Shown piece by piece: positions 25,001 through 34,186 of a stretch of 64,000 nucleotides of DNA (positions are counted from its first letter, which is position 1; the number at the start of each line of letters is the position of its first letter). Both the position numbers and the translations under genes were made by a program. Under the pieces are notes generated by a model. The model was not told where the DNA came from. It searched no databases and was given only the letters and a program-made list of their open reading frames with translations. Source of the stretch: Lutraria lutraria (Eukaryota > Mollusca > Bivalvia > Venerida > Mactridae); NCBI GenBank assembly GCA_964023205.1, contig OZ026851.1:9279637-9343636 (forward strand), read 5' to 3'.

Positions 25001-26103
25001 GTCTTAATGATATGTAAGACAAATTCGAACATAGGTCGTCTGGGGTCAAAATCTAGGTCACAAGGTCAAATCTTAGGAAAACCTTGTCTATGCTGTAGTT
25101 TTCATGGTTTTGATTGGATCTTCACCAAATTTTGTCAGAATGTTTGTCTTATTTATATGTAGGACAAGTTCTAACATGGGTCATCTGGGGTCAAAAACTA
25201 GGTCACCGGTTCAAAACAATGTTTTAATGAGTGAACAGTGATTGTCATGTGAGCGATATAGGGCCATCTTGGCCCTCTTGTTTAAATTTTGAATGACGCC
25301 GAAAAGCATATAATTTCATACAGATCACCAGGTACCGCATATGAACATATTATACCCAAGATCACAGTGAAATATTTGTCGCTATTAGTATAAAATCGTA
25401 ACAAACAGTATGATCAACTTAACGATAATTAAACTGTTGACACGCTTTGTGTATGAATTTATGTGACACATTGTTTGTCACACGACATTTGATTCTCAAT
25501 CGGCCATTGTTATCAATGGACGATTTCGAATGATAGGTGTGAAAATACGCACATTCGTACCTTTAGGGACCAAATAATGTATTCGAATTACACCAGGTAT
25601 TTGTAAAATTCGATTCGTATAACCGGGGTTCATTGAACTTGAAATATATAGCGACATAATCGGGACCGTAGATTTTATACAGACAATACCGGGTATTCGG
25701 ATAATCAAGGTTTTACTGTATTTAAGTTAGTTCTTTCTTGAATAACTTTTTTCCTTTTCATCATCAAAACTTGAGTTCNNNNNNNNNNNNNNNNNNNNNN
25801 NNNNNNNNNNNNNNNNNNNNNNNNNNNNNNNNNNNNNNNNNNNNNNNNNNNNNNNNNNNNNNNNNNNNNNNNNNNNNNNNNNNNNNNNNNNNNNNNNNNN
25901 NNNNNNNNNNNNNNNNNNNNNNNNNNNNNNNNNNNNNNNNNNNNNNNNNNNNNNNNNNNNNNNNNNNNNNNNNNNNNNGATGTGTCTGTTGATGGAGTTA
26001 ATTTTCATTTCTCGAATGAAAAAGGCTGCAAAACTACTACGGAACGTGGACAAATTCCTGGTCTGCTGTACACATTGAAGGATAGAAAACCTAAATCAAC
26101 ATG
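19033..26103 (+). CDS. BTB-BACK-PHR protein of the BTBD3/6 type (incomplete at the assembly gap)
   Basis: Exons 19033-19298, 20105-20261, 20761-20890, 22110-22195, 22618-22841 and a last piece from 25979 to the stop at 26101-26103. The start at 19033 follows an acceptor. The BTB domain (residues about 30-130) contains CDVTFLLG, VKAHKYILISRS and FLYCEQ. The BACK domain follows with ILYAAKKYAVRGL, ESLIKWGEKE and LFHIRFPLLDAV. The last exon carries the PHR end, DVSVDGVNFHFS...ERGQIPGLLY. In this family BTB-BACK proteins act as substrate adaptors for CUL3 ubiquitin ligase. About 130 residues of PHR are missing between 22841 and 25979 and probably lie in the gap. The first coding intron needs a GC donor at 19299. 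Molluscs often have many BTBD6-like paralogues, so I give no one-to-one name. Confidence 0.9.
19370..19600 (+). mobile_element. tRNA-derived SINE (family 2) in intron 1 of the BTB gene
   Basis: A box-B-like ATCTGGGTTTGATTCCCGG is followed by CAGCAGGTCATACCC, then a conserved body with CCAGGAAAACATGCTTGGTG and, near the 3' end, AACGACGTTAAACCCAAGTA. A diverged relative lies at 59685-59935. Confidence 0.75.
19916..19966. repeat. Long hairpin, about 23-bp stem
   Basis: CAGAATGACATAATGACCTCA and its near-complement TGAGGTCATTATGGCATTATG flank a 5-base GCTAG loop. Two mismatches break the stem. It starts CA and ends TG like the mini-elements, but I find no matching 7-bp flanks. Confidence 0.7.
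20546..20728. mobile_element. Palindromic MITE, CAGTCAAACC family, copy 1
   Basis: Ends TACAGTCAAATCTGGGAG and CAGGTTTTACTGTA, with the interior word TCATTTTGTTCTAAATAA characteristic of the family. It lies immediately before BTB exon 3, so its right end is only about 30 bp from the acceptor. Confidence 0.75.
21365..21560 (+). mobile_element. tRNA-derived SINE-like sequence
   Basis: GGTCCAGCAGTAACATGCTG and GGTTTGAATCTTGGTTCCA resemble boxes A and B at a tRNA-like spacing. The downstream body does not closely match the other SINEs here. It lies in an intron of the BTB gene. Confidence 0.45.
23184..24571 (+). mobile_element. Helentron-like nonautonomous element (pearl/HINE type) with 167-bp tandem core
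   Basis: The 5' end TATACCCCCAGAT is inverted near the 3' end as ATCTGGGGGTA. A GTCGG run follows the 5' end. The core is about seven tandem units of roughly 167 bp, starting near 23296, 23463, 23630, 23797 and 23965. The 3' end has a hairpin, ATCAC-CTTTA-GTGAT, followed by CTAG. This architecture (subterminal inverted repeats, tandem core, 3' hairpin) is that of Helentron-associated elements known from bivalves. Confidence 0.65.
24874..25280 (+). mobile_element. 5'-truncated Helentron-like fragment (AGCTCAC family)
   Basis: It shares the 3' portion of the element at 40285-41444, including GGTCAAATCTTAGGAAAACC units, GTGAGCGATATA and the terminal hairpin AGGGCCA-TCT-TGGCCCT then CTTG. It has one more tandem unit than the matching part of that copy. 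It is bordered by a 26-bp direct repeat (24848-24873 and 25281-25306, one mismatch). Confidence 0.7.
25779..25978. other. Assembly gap of 200 N
   Basis: Exactly 200 N, a round number that suggests a placeholder and not a measured length. The gap interrupts the BTB gene immediately before its last exon, and the missing PHR exons are expected here. Confidence 0.95.
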
Positions 26104-26147
26104 ATTCAGAAATCATGATTTTTTATTTGGTGCTGATTTGATTTTCT

Positions 26148-26601
26148 CTGAAATCAAGGACTTCTTTACATACGCAGCTTCCGTATTTACGGTTAGAAGT
26201 AATCAAATCCTGCGGAATCGACATGAATCGACGGGATTTCATGCTCCTGTTTACAACAGCAAAAATATCCATGATGACCCAAATGTTTTATCCCGGAGAC
26301 GAAAGGATAATACTAAATGTCTGCCGTGTTGGAATTTGAAATGCTCGATTGATGCCTTTTTTCTATGCATAATAATGCTTACAGGTGATTTTCAGTTTAT
26401 CTTTATGAAGCTTGTTTCATCCCAACCAATTTCTCTGGCCCAATTGTCAGAGTTTCCTAGTAAATTTAAGTTTGTAAACACCCGATTACCGCTGTTGGAA
26501 ATTGTCGAGTATCGCAATAGATTGGGGGATTGTCTCTCGGATATTTTTAGTAGTTGCAAATCCATGTACATACATATAAAATTATAAATCCTTGCTGAAA
26601 T
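26148..26601. mobile_element. Family-A nonautonomous element, 440 bp, with 7-bp target duplication
   Basis: Element 26155-26594 with ends CAAGGACTTCTTTACATACG and AAATCCTTG. CTGAAAT repeats exactly at 26148-26154 and 26595-26601. The interior matches diverged parts of the 32123-33148 copies: AAGTAATCAAATCC, GGAGACGAAAGGAT, AAACACCCGATTAC. It begins 52 bp after the BTB stop codon, so it probably lies in the 3' UTR. The 149-codon frame across it looks incidental. Confidence 0.85.
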
Positions 26602-28197
26602 GAATATGGAAAAAAAGTGAATGAGAAACTCTTCGTACAGGAATATAATTAACTGCTATTGAGATGAGTGAAAGTTACATCCTCCGGGTATTGCAATGTC
26701 TTTTAGTTTAGGGAATGCATGTAATACTTGCCTCATTGTAATTAAAGCCCTGTGCAATAGGTATGAGTGAATAGTATGTGTCAAGTAATGAGCACAGCTT
26801 GCGTCTATGGCAAAGTATTTTATTGTAATCGGAGCTTACAACAATGGATATGAGTGAATAGTTTGTGTCTTGCAATTGGCAGAGCTCACCACTACTAAAT
26901 AGCAAATGCTTACTGCTATATCTAAATGATATCATTTTATGTCTTATTGTCAGCATAATCAACAATTGATGAGAAGGTCTAGTTAATTTTTCTTTGAAGA
27001 TGAATGGTTATATTTTGATGACTTATTGCAATCATTTAGAAAATTGCGTGTATTTACCATAACATGTTGAAGTTCATTTTAACACATGTTTAGGTATACA
27101 TGTATCTTTCAGTAACTGTAATCTACAGCAATTTGTAACTGTGTAAAGCTTGCTTTGAAATTTATGAATTCTGTTTTATTGATATTCTGGTGTATTTGAG
27201 TCTATGTACACTTTGTGATAATGTAAATATGTTTTTCTTGTTGAAGTTTGTTTGTGGTTAATAAATATATAGTCAGATAATTTATGTTCATATAAATCTA
27301 CATTAAAAGTTTTATTAGTAACTTGTATATTTATTGAATCAAATAATAACAAGTGCTTAACATGTTAATCTTGAGTTTGTATGACATGAGGATATTTTCT
27401 AGTATGGTATTTTAAGGACAGGGCTTCTTTGGTCAAATTTGTTTACAATGATTTTTCTTTGGCATTCTTCCTTATGTTAAGAATTGAGAAGTATAATTTC
27501 AATATAACTTATTGCACAGAAAAATGAGAGCGTTGCACACAGTGCATGAACTTGTCTGCTCACTGCCTCAGTGAGATCTATCCACCTATGAAGTTTCATG
27601 CTGCTACCTCATATTTATAGTTTCAGAGTTATCAGCTTCATTAAATGTTCTGCATGACGATGCTGCAGAAATCACAATAACATCAACTTATAGCAACCCA
27701 GCAATTATAATGGCCAATAAAAACATGTAGGTATTGCCTTTTACAGCCCATTCCACTCCATACTTGATCAACTAATAAATATGGGATCATGTGAATGATT
27801 TCTTAAATTACAAGGACAAAGTTTTCCAATTTTATAAACAAATTTATGTAAAACATGTAAGTATTAAAAACAAAACTGTATAAAGCAAAAATAAACAGTT
27901 TGAATACCTCTGATTTTATCAACAGCATATAGCCAAGTCTATACAATCAAATCAAGGGCATTAACTCTTCCTAAGAATAATTCAAAATAATACAGGGTAT
28001 ATCAATACAAATTTTATACCATTTAAACGGAAATCAAAGGTGAATATACATGAAACATTAAAAAAATAAATATTTTGCATGGAATAGAAATCTTTGGAAA
28101 GTTGTAAAAAATATGACTCTGAAATGTATTTGAGAGCAAATTTACATAGACATTTCTAAATGCAAATAAATTGTAACATGTACAATAAATTGTATTT
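26602..28197. other. 3' UTR and intergenic sequence
   Basis: Probably the end of the BTB transcript followed by intergenic sequence. AATAAA at about 27260-27265 could be a polyadenylation signal. No exon is recognised on either strand. Confidence 0.4.
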
Positions 28198-28573
28198 AAA
28201 GTCATATAAACTATGACAAGATTTTTATGATTAACTGTGCAGAATACAAAAAAAAATACATAAATAAAAATAAAAAGGTGCTATAAAAATTTGGTTGGTC
28301 TTGAAAGACAAATTGAATGTAGTGCAGTTTTTAATTAAAACATATGCACAAAAAACAATATAAAGATCAACTTTATCAAAAATTTAAAGTCATATGAACT
28401 ATGACAAGATTTTCATGATTAACTGTGCAGAATACAAAAAAAAATACATAAATCAAAATAAAAAGGTGCTATACAAATTTGGTGGGTCTTGAAAGACAAA
28501 TTGAATGCAGTGCAGTTTTTAATTAAAGCATATGCACAAAAAACAATAAAAAGATCAACTTTTATCAAAAATA
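28198..28573. repeat. Tandem duplication with 188-bp unit
   Basis: Sequence from AAAGTCATATAAACTATGAC at 28198 recurs at 28386 with few differences. The two copies are adjacent. The high similarity suggests a fairly recent duplication. Confidence 0.85.
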
Positions 28574-28987
28574 CATATTAAATATGTAACAATATTGATG
28601 AATTTTAATTTCTGAAATAGCAAATATAGATGAAGTCAGTTTTACATCCATAACAGACAACATAAATTTTCCATTTCATGATCATCACAAAACCATGTTA
28701 AAACAGTATTATTCACATTTGAAATTATTTTATGCAGAATATAAGAAGTTTATATGTTATACAATAACTGCTACAATTCCTTATTAAGATCAGTATCAAA
28801 TCTGAAGTCTCAATTACACAAAAATGGATCAATTGTCCAAAATATTTAAAACAAATTTTTGGCTGGAATATGTTTGAATTTCATGGCATTTAATGATTAT
28901 TATAACAAACAGTCATAAAGTTTGCATATGTGCAACCCTAGTAATCAGATATTATTCACATGACATAAATAGATTTTACTTGTCATG

Positions 28988-29110
28988 GTTATTTCCCCTG
29001 AAAACAAGTCTGCAACTTCCTACACATCCCATCATGGAGACTATCGTAGTTACTTCCCTTTAAAACAAGTTGGCAACTTCCTACACATCCCATCATAGAG
29101 ACTATCATAC
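28988..29110. repeat. Tandem duplication with 61-bp unit
   Basis: The block containing GCAACTTCCTACACATCCCA occurs twice at 61-bp spacing, probably in the 3' UTR of TCEANC2. Related TTACTTCCCTT words recur up to about 29420. Confidence 0.8.
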
Positions 29111-29381
29111 ATGTAGTTACCAGTTAATACATAAAAAATTAACTTTTAACCTCTATCATTTCAAGATTAGTCCAAGATACTTCCCTTAGTAAAGTAAGGC
29201 ATTTCAGATATTATCCTAAATTAGATAAGCCAGTTACCTCCCTTGATAACAAAATAATATGTTTTCAGTCATAATGGCGCAGTAACTTCCTCTTAGAGCT
29301 AATAAAAAGACGGTAACCAAAGTTACTTCACCAGATTGCAAACCTCTTTTAGTCATAGTTACTTCCCTTGATAATCGGTCA

Positions 29382-32300
29382 TCAATTTTTCTTGTAATCT
29401 TTCACTAAGTCTGTAACAGTTATTTCCCCTGATGTGACCTTAGTTCTCAAGTCATCCTGATTTTTCAAAGTAAACACAATATGTCTGATAGTTCTTCTGT
29501 ATGCACCACTTAAGAATCTGTTATGTACTTGAAATGTCTCTCTTTCAATGGTGTCTGGTAATGAATGAGACTCCTGTAAAATTAAGAAACTTTAAAATTA
29601 ATTTGTCCCTTTTTATTTTCAACCCTCTTCCTCAAAGATCAAGTTAGTGAATATTTTTGGACATTTTGGGTTTAACTTTGCACCAACGACCAGGGCCATT
29701 TGGAAATTTTCCAGCACAGGTTGATGAAAACCCTAAGCATACACCTGGGTGAAACTATCAACCATCCATAAGCTAGCTGTACAGCTTCCTCACATCAAAT
29801 TGTCTCATCCAGGGTGGAATTTGAATTCACAGCATTTAAGGATTAGTCATCACTAGTCAGAGACCATAACCGCTGAACGCAGATAATTCATTTGTCTAAG
29901 TACAGTGGATGGCAATGAAATTCAGCTCCTACAATATTTATGATGTAAAAATGAAACTATCATTATTATTATTACAAGCTAGGTGGTTCCCTTATGTTTA
30001 CAGGATATTATCAAACATAGCCTGACTCCTAACAGGTCTTACATACAAAAACATGTAACTTTTAACAGTATAATTAAGAGTACCAAAAATTCAGTGATCA
30101 ATGCAATGAGGATATACCATGTCCGTTGTCAAAATGATTAATCATTTTCAGCATTTTCAAAAAGTCTGCCAAAAATTGATGTCAATTTTTAAATGTTAAT
30201 ATTCATCTGAATTCAAATGATTTTGCGGAATATTCTAAGCACCATAGTTTTTATAAAAGATAACCCTTACAATGTTTGAACCTAGACTTCAATGCTTTTG
30301 CCACCAGGATCGAGGCAGGCCAGCTTGCACACTCATGCAGTCTTACCAGATTCTTTACAGTTGAGTGACTAACTTCTAAATTTTCATAATGACATCCCTT
30401 TAAATGATAATGGACTGTTTCAAAATGGAAGTTGGACAAGTCCATTCAGAAAATTCAGCGGGTTAAGGGTTCAAAGCATAGTTACATACCTGAACCTGTA
30501 GAGCACCTGCTAATAGATTTCTACCCGCAGTTCGAAGTCTCTCAGTCTTTAGATCACACTTCACTTCTATCATTGGACGTTGCATGTGTTCCACAAAATG
30601 AGACTTCCATTTGACATAAACTCGTTTTGCAACCTTACTTATATCATCATCTTCATCATTTCTTAGCCTTGAGACAACTTTTCCTGTCAACAACAAGCAT
30701 ATGTCTTTACTACGTAATTAAAAACATTTTTATAGGTAGAAATTAAGAGTGATTATATCAGGAGTGTCGACAGAGCCAAATTAAAAATCCTGAAAATCAT
30801 ATGTGGCTGACTATTTTTGCCAAACAAGAGAAAATTCTTCAGAGCAGATTAAATTGACCATATCTTGCCATTTCTTGAGATCTTTTCATCAAATAACTTT
30901 TATTTTGCTCAGAAGTCATACCTCTTTCGTGACAGATAAACCAGGATTTCTGGATTTATCCTGAATATCGTCACCCCTGTTATATGTGCACCAAGATATT
31001 ACCTTTTCACAGTTGTCTGTTCCATGAAATTTTGATTTTGTCAAAACATTTAAAACAGAGATTTTTTTAAGAGAGGCGCTAAATCTAATTTATACAATCT
31101 GTGAATAAATAAATTAAAATATTTGAGATTTGACAAGAACAACAAATGAAAATTGAAATGCTAATTTAGTTGATTTACTTGACATGTGTTCTGAATATAT
31201 CACATGAACTTAAATCTTTGTTATTGATACATGTATGCAAAAGTTAAATCATTCAATATTTGTCGATGCCAATGACTGTCAGGCCGAAGTCAGCAATTTT
31301 ACTGGTATCAGACAAATTGGGAAAAATTTGCAGTGTTTTGACCCGTATTGGGAAGCTTTTAATAAATTGGGAATTTTTAAAAAGACATAAATTTATATTA
31401 TCAACTGCTCCGCTTTGGGTTTTTTTCAGCACTGAATGTTGCAATAAATTGAATAAAAACTAACCTTTTTTACATAAAAAGAAAATTCTGCACCAGATTG
31501 GGAATCTTTTCCTTTGAAATTGGGAAAATGAATCTTTTGTTCAAATTAGGAAGGTACCATTTACAGGTACCAAACAAAGAAGGAAAAACATCGCTGGAAG
31601 TGCTGAAGCAAAAACTTTGATCAGGTCACTAAAAATTACAGAGTTACTGGCCCTCATGTTCAAAATAATGCTTTTGATCTTTTGCGAAGATTTACATCAA
31701 TATATAATGGAGCAAGTAATATTTTGTCTGCATGGTTCAGTGATGTTCTCAATTGTTTTCCCAATGCACTGCAATATCTGTCAGTTGTTTTCTCAGTTAG
31801 GCGTAAAAACATTTTTATTCTGGTTAGCCAACCTATCCAACTCCAAGTATTTCTTTAAAAAAAATGGCAATTACTGAAAATTTCTCACCTATTTTTGTGT
31901 CGATCATGACATGTCTGGGTGGAATTTTCTTACCAAGTTCTTGAAGACTGTTCAGTTTCTCATCTTTAGTAGATGTTGACAGCTGTAGCTTGGATTTATG
32001 GTGAAGAATATCATCTATTACAACCACACCCTGGGGATAATTCAATATGATTTGATAAAACAATTTCTTAAGTGGGTAATCCAACTTAAACTATTACCTC
32101 ATTTAATTGGTGTGCATGTGGGCAAGGACTTATATACATACATGGATTCGCAACTTCCGTATTAACAGTTTAAAGTAATCAAATCCCGCGATAATAAGAC
32201 GTGAATCAACGGGAATACAAGCTATTGTTTACAAAAGCGAAAATACGAAAATATCCATGATAATCCGAATGATAATAACAGCGAAAATATCCGTGGTATT

Positions 32301-33728
32301 CTGAATGTTTAATTTTAATCTCGGAGACGAAAGGATTATAATAGATGTCCGCCATCTTAGAATTTAAAATGTTCGACTGATGCCTTTTTCAATGCTTATA
32401 CCAAGGACTTATATACATACATGGATTCGCAACTTCCGTATTAACAGTTTAAAGTAATCAAATCCCGCGATAATAAGACGTGAATCAACGGGAATACAAG
32501 CCATTGATTACGACAGCGAAAATACGAAAAAATCCGTGATATCCGAATGATAATAACAGCGAAAATATCTGTGGTATTCCGAATGTTTATTCTCGGAGAC
32601 GAAAGGATTATAATAGATGTCCGCCATCTTGGAGTTTAAAATGTTCGACTGATGCCTTTTTCAGTGCTTATACTTAGACTTTGTGGATTATAAATGTATC
32701 TCAATATCTTTAAGGAATTTGTTGCATCCTTTACCAATTTCCCGTGCCCAATTGCCAGAGTTTTATTAGTATAATCAAATTCGTAAACACCCAAATACAG
32801 CTGTCGGACATTGCCGAGTATATAGCAATGCATTGTGGGATCGCCGAACGATATCGTTTGATCTATTTTTAGCAGTTGCGAATCCATGTATGTATATAAG
32901 TCCTTGCTTATACTTATAGACTTTGTGGATTATAAATGTATCTCAATATCTTTAAGGAATTTGTTGCATCCTTTACCAATTTCCTGTGCCCAATTGCCAG
33001 AGTTTTTTTAGTATAATCAAATTCGTAAACACCCAATTACAGCTGTCGGACATTGCCGAGTATATAGCAATGCATTGTGGGATCGCCGAACGATATCGTT
33101 TGAGCTATTTTTAGCAGTTGCGAATCCATGTATGTATATAAGTCCTTGATGTGGGTCAAGGAACCACCCCATGTAACAGTTAAAAAAATAATGTTGCACT
33201 TTAAGAAAACTAGAATCAGATACCAGGATATTATTCAATATTCATGCCTGCCGTGCCCTCACATAACTTTTTTTGAATGGGTCTGCAGACATTTGGATTT
33301 TTTTTTCTCTAAATTTAAAACAAAAAGAAACCCTTTTTTACTTCCATACACATGTTAGCATGAATGAATGATCTAGTATAAATGACAGCACCATTCTTAT
33401 TAATCCTAAAATCAACTTTTTATATCTAATTTATATTAATCACACATTCAGGTATTGAAATAGCATTTAAGTAATAGTAGTATAATATGCGTCAACTGTC
33501 AATTCGTAGTTCTAAATTAATTGAAAGTCCTAAAATAGAACGAACTCGTGTGTTTTACTGGATTTATCCGAATTGTGTTTATCCGGAAATAGATATACTC
33601 GAAACAATAAGTAGGCTAGCTATTACTTTCATCGATTCGATTGTGACTTGTTTTAGTTTTGATGAGCCGGATTTAGTTGGTGACTTGCTAGAAGAAGGTT
33701 GAGGATTAATAATCACATAGCGATCCAT
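29382..33728 (-). CDS. TCEANC2: TCEANC2, TFIIS N-terminal and central domain protein
   Basis: Four exons with GT-AG introns: 33627-33728, 31889-32030, 30490-30683 and 29382-29573. They total 630 nt, giving 209 aa, close to the human protein's about 208. The start at 33728 (MDRYVI) aligns with the vertebrate N-terminus; in-frame ATGs at 33743 and 33758 are alternatives. Exon 1 carries KLKQVTIESMK. Exon 2 carries GVVVIDDILHHKSKL and LGKKIPPRHVMIDTKIG, and exon 3 starts KVVSRLRN: together the TFIIS N-terminal (LW-type) helical bundle. IEVKCDLKTERLR through AYRRTIRHIVFTLKNQDDLR is the TFIIS central-domain-like part. There is no C-terminal zinc ribbon, as in the family. The expected role is nuclear and transcription-related; its mechanism is poorly known. 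A nested family-A element fills part of intron 1. Confidence 0.93.
29655..29890 (-). mobile_element. tRNA-derived SINE (family 1), reverse orientation
   Basis: Read on the minus strand it has AGCGGTTATGGTCTCTGAC (box-A region) and a body with ACAGCTAGCTTATGGATGG and CCCAGGTGTA, matching the SINE at 8806-8990. It lies in the last intron of TCEANC2. A fragment of the same head lies near 56757-56830, also reversed. Confidence 0.7.
32116..33155. mobile_element. Family-A element with a second family-A copy inserted in it
   Basis: The outer element is 32123-33148, flanked by ATGTGGG at 32116-32122 and 33149-33155. Ends are CAAGGACTTATATACATACA and TGTATGTATATAAGTCCTTG. Without the inner copy and its duplication it is about 514 bp. 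The inner copy is listed separately. The composite lies in intron 1 of TCEANC2. Confidence 0.9.
32395..32913. mobile_element. Inner family-A copy, 505 bp, with its own 7-bp target duplication
   Basis: Element 32402-32906 with the same ends as the outer copy. CTTATAC at 32395-32401 and 32907-32913 are identical, so it inserted into the outer copy. The result is the order left-left-right-right. The two copies differ by small indels only, such as GAAAATACGAAAATATCC against GAAAATACGAAAAAATCC. No protein is encoded. Confidence 0.9.
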
Positions 33729-34186
33729 TTTCTTTTGCTTCGGCATCTTGCGCGACATTCTGAAAATTATATATTTTTGGGGCATGTGTAAAATCCATTC
33801 TAACCGGTAACAGACCGCGCTCCCCCCCTCCCGACTCCCCGACAAATATGTTTCTTCTCGGGTAGACATTCCGGTCATATCTCGATAATATAATTAATCA
33901 ATGATTGTCATTGCGATTTATTAATAGATTATAAATTTTGAAGAAATGTTAAAAACAAATTATTTTTTTCGTGTCTGTGTTTGGACGAAATCGTTTACAC
34001 TGTAAAAGGGCACACAACTCGCGATGCTCTGCTGTTTATGTTTTATCTCGGCTCCATGGAATAAATATATACTTCCTGGTAGGACAACATAGCAACGTAG
34101 GTTACACATTACTGTCTGTATATATTACTGAACTGAATATTTCAGGTTCGTTACTTCATTTTCAGCATCTTTTTATTCACTCTGCT
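33729..34186. promoter_or_regulatory. Presumed bidirectional promoter, TCEANC2 and STMP1-like
   Basis: About 460 bp separate the TCEANC2 start (minus) from the proposed start of the STMP1-like gene (plus). This interval is less AT-rich than its surroundings around 33780-33860 (CCCCCCTCCCGACTCCCC). No TATA box is obvious. The two genes probably share a promoter; this rests on the layout only. Confidence 0.5.

Larger units (their letters stand above)
22962..25718. mobile_element. Pogo/Tigger-like element with nested insertions
   Basis: Left end CAGTAAAACCCCGATTATT and right end (inverted) CAGTAAAACCTTGATTATCC, each bordered by TA. Subterminal ATTCGGATAATC words occur on both sides. A Helentron-like element (23184-24571) and a second fragment (24874-25280) lie inside. 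No transposase is recognisable. The whole composite sits in the last visible intron of the BTB gene, just before the gap. Confidence 0.6.

Noticed and set aside
26138..26587. 149-codon open frame as a gene
   Set aside because: It lies almost entirely inside the family-A element (26155-26594). The related copies at 32123-33148 do not keep an equivalent frame.
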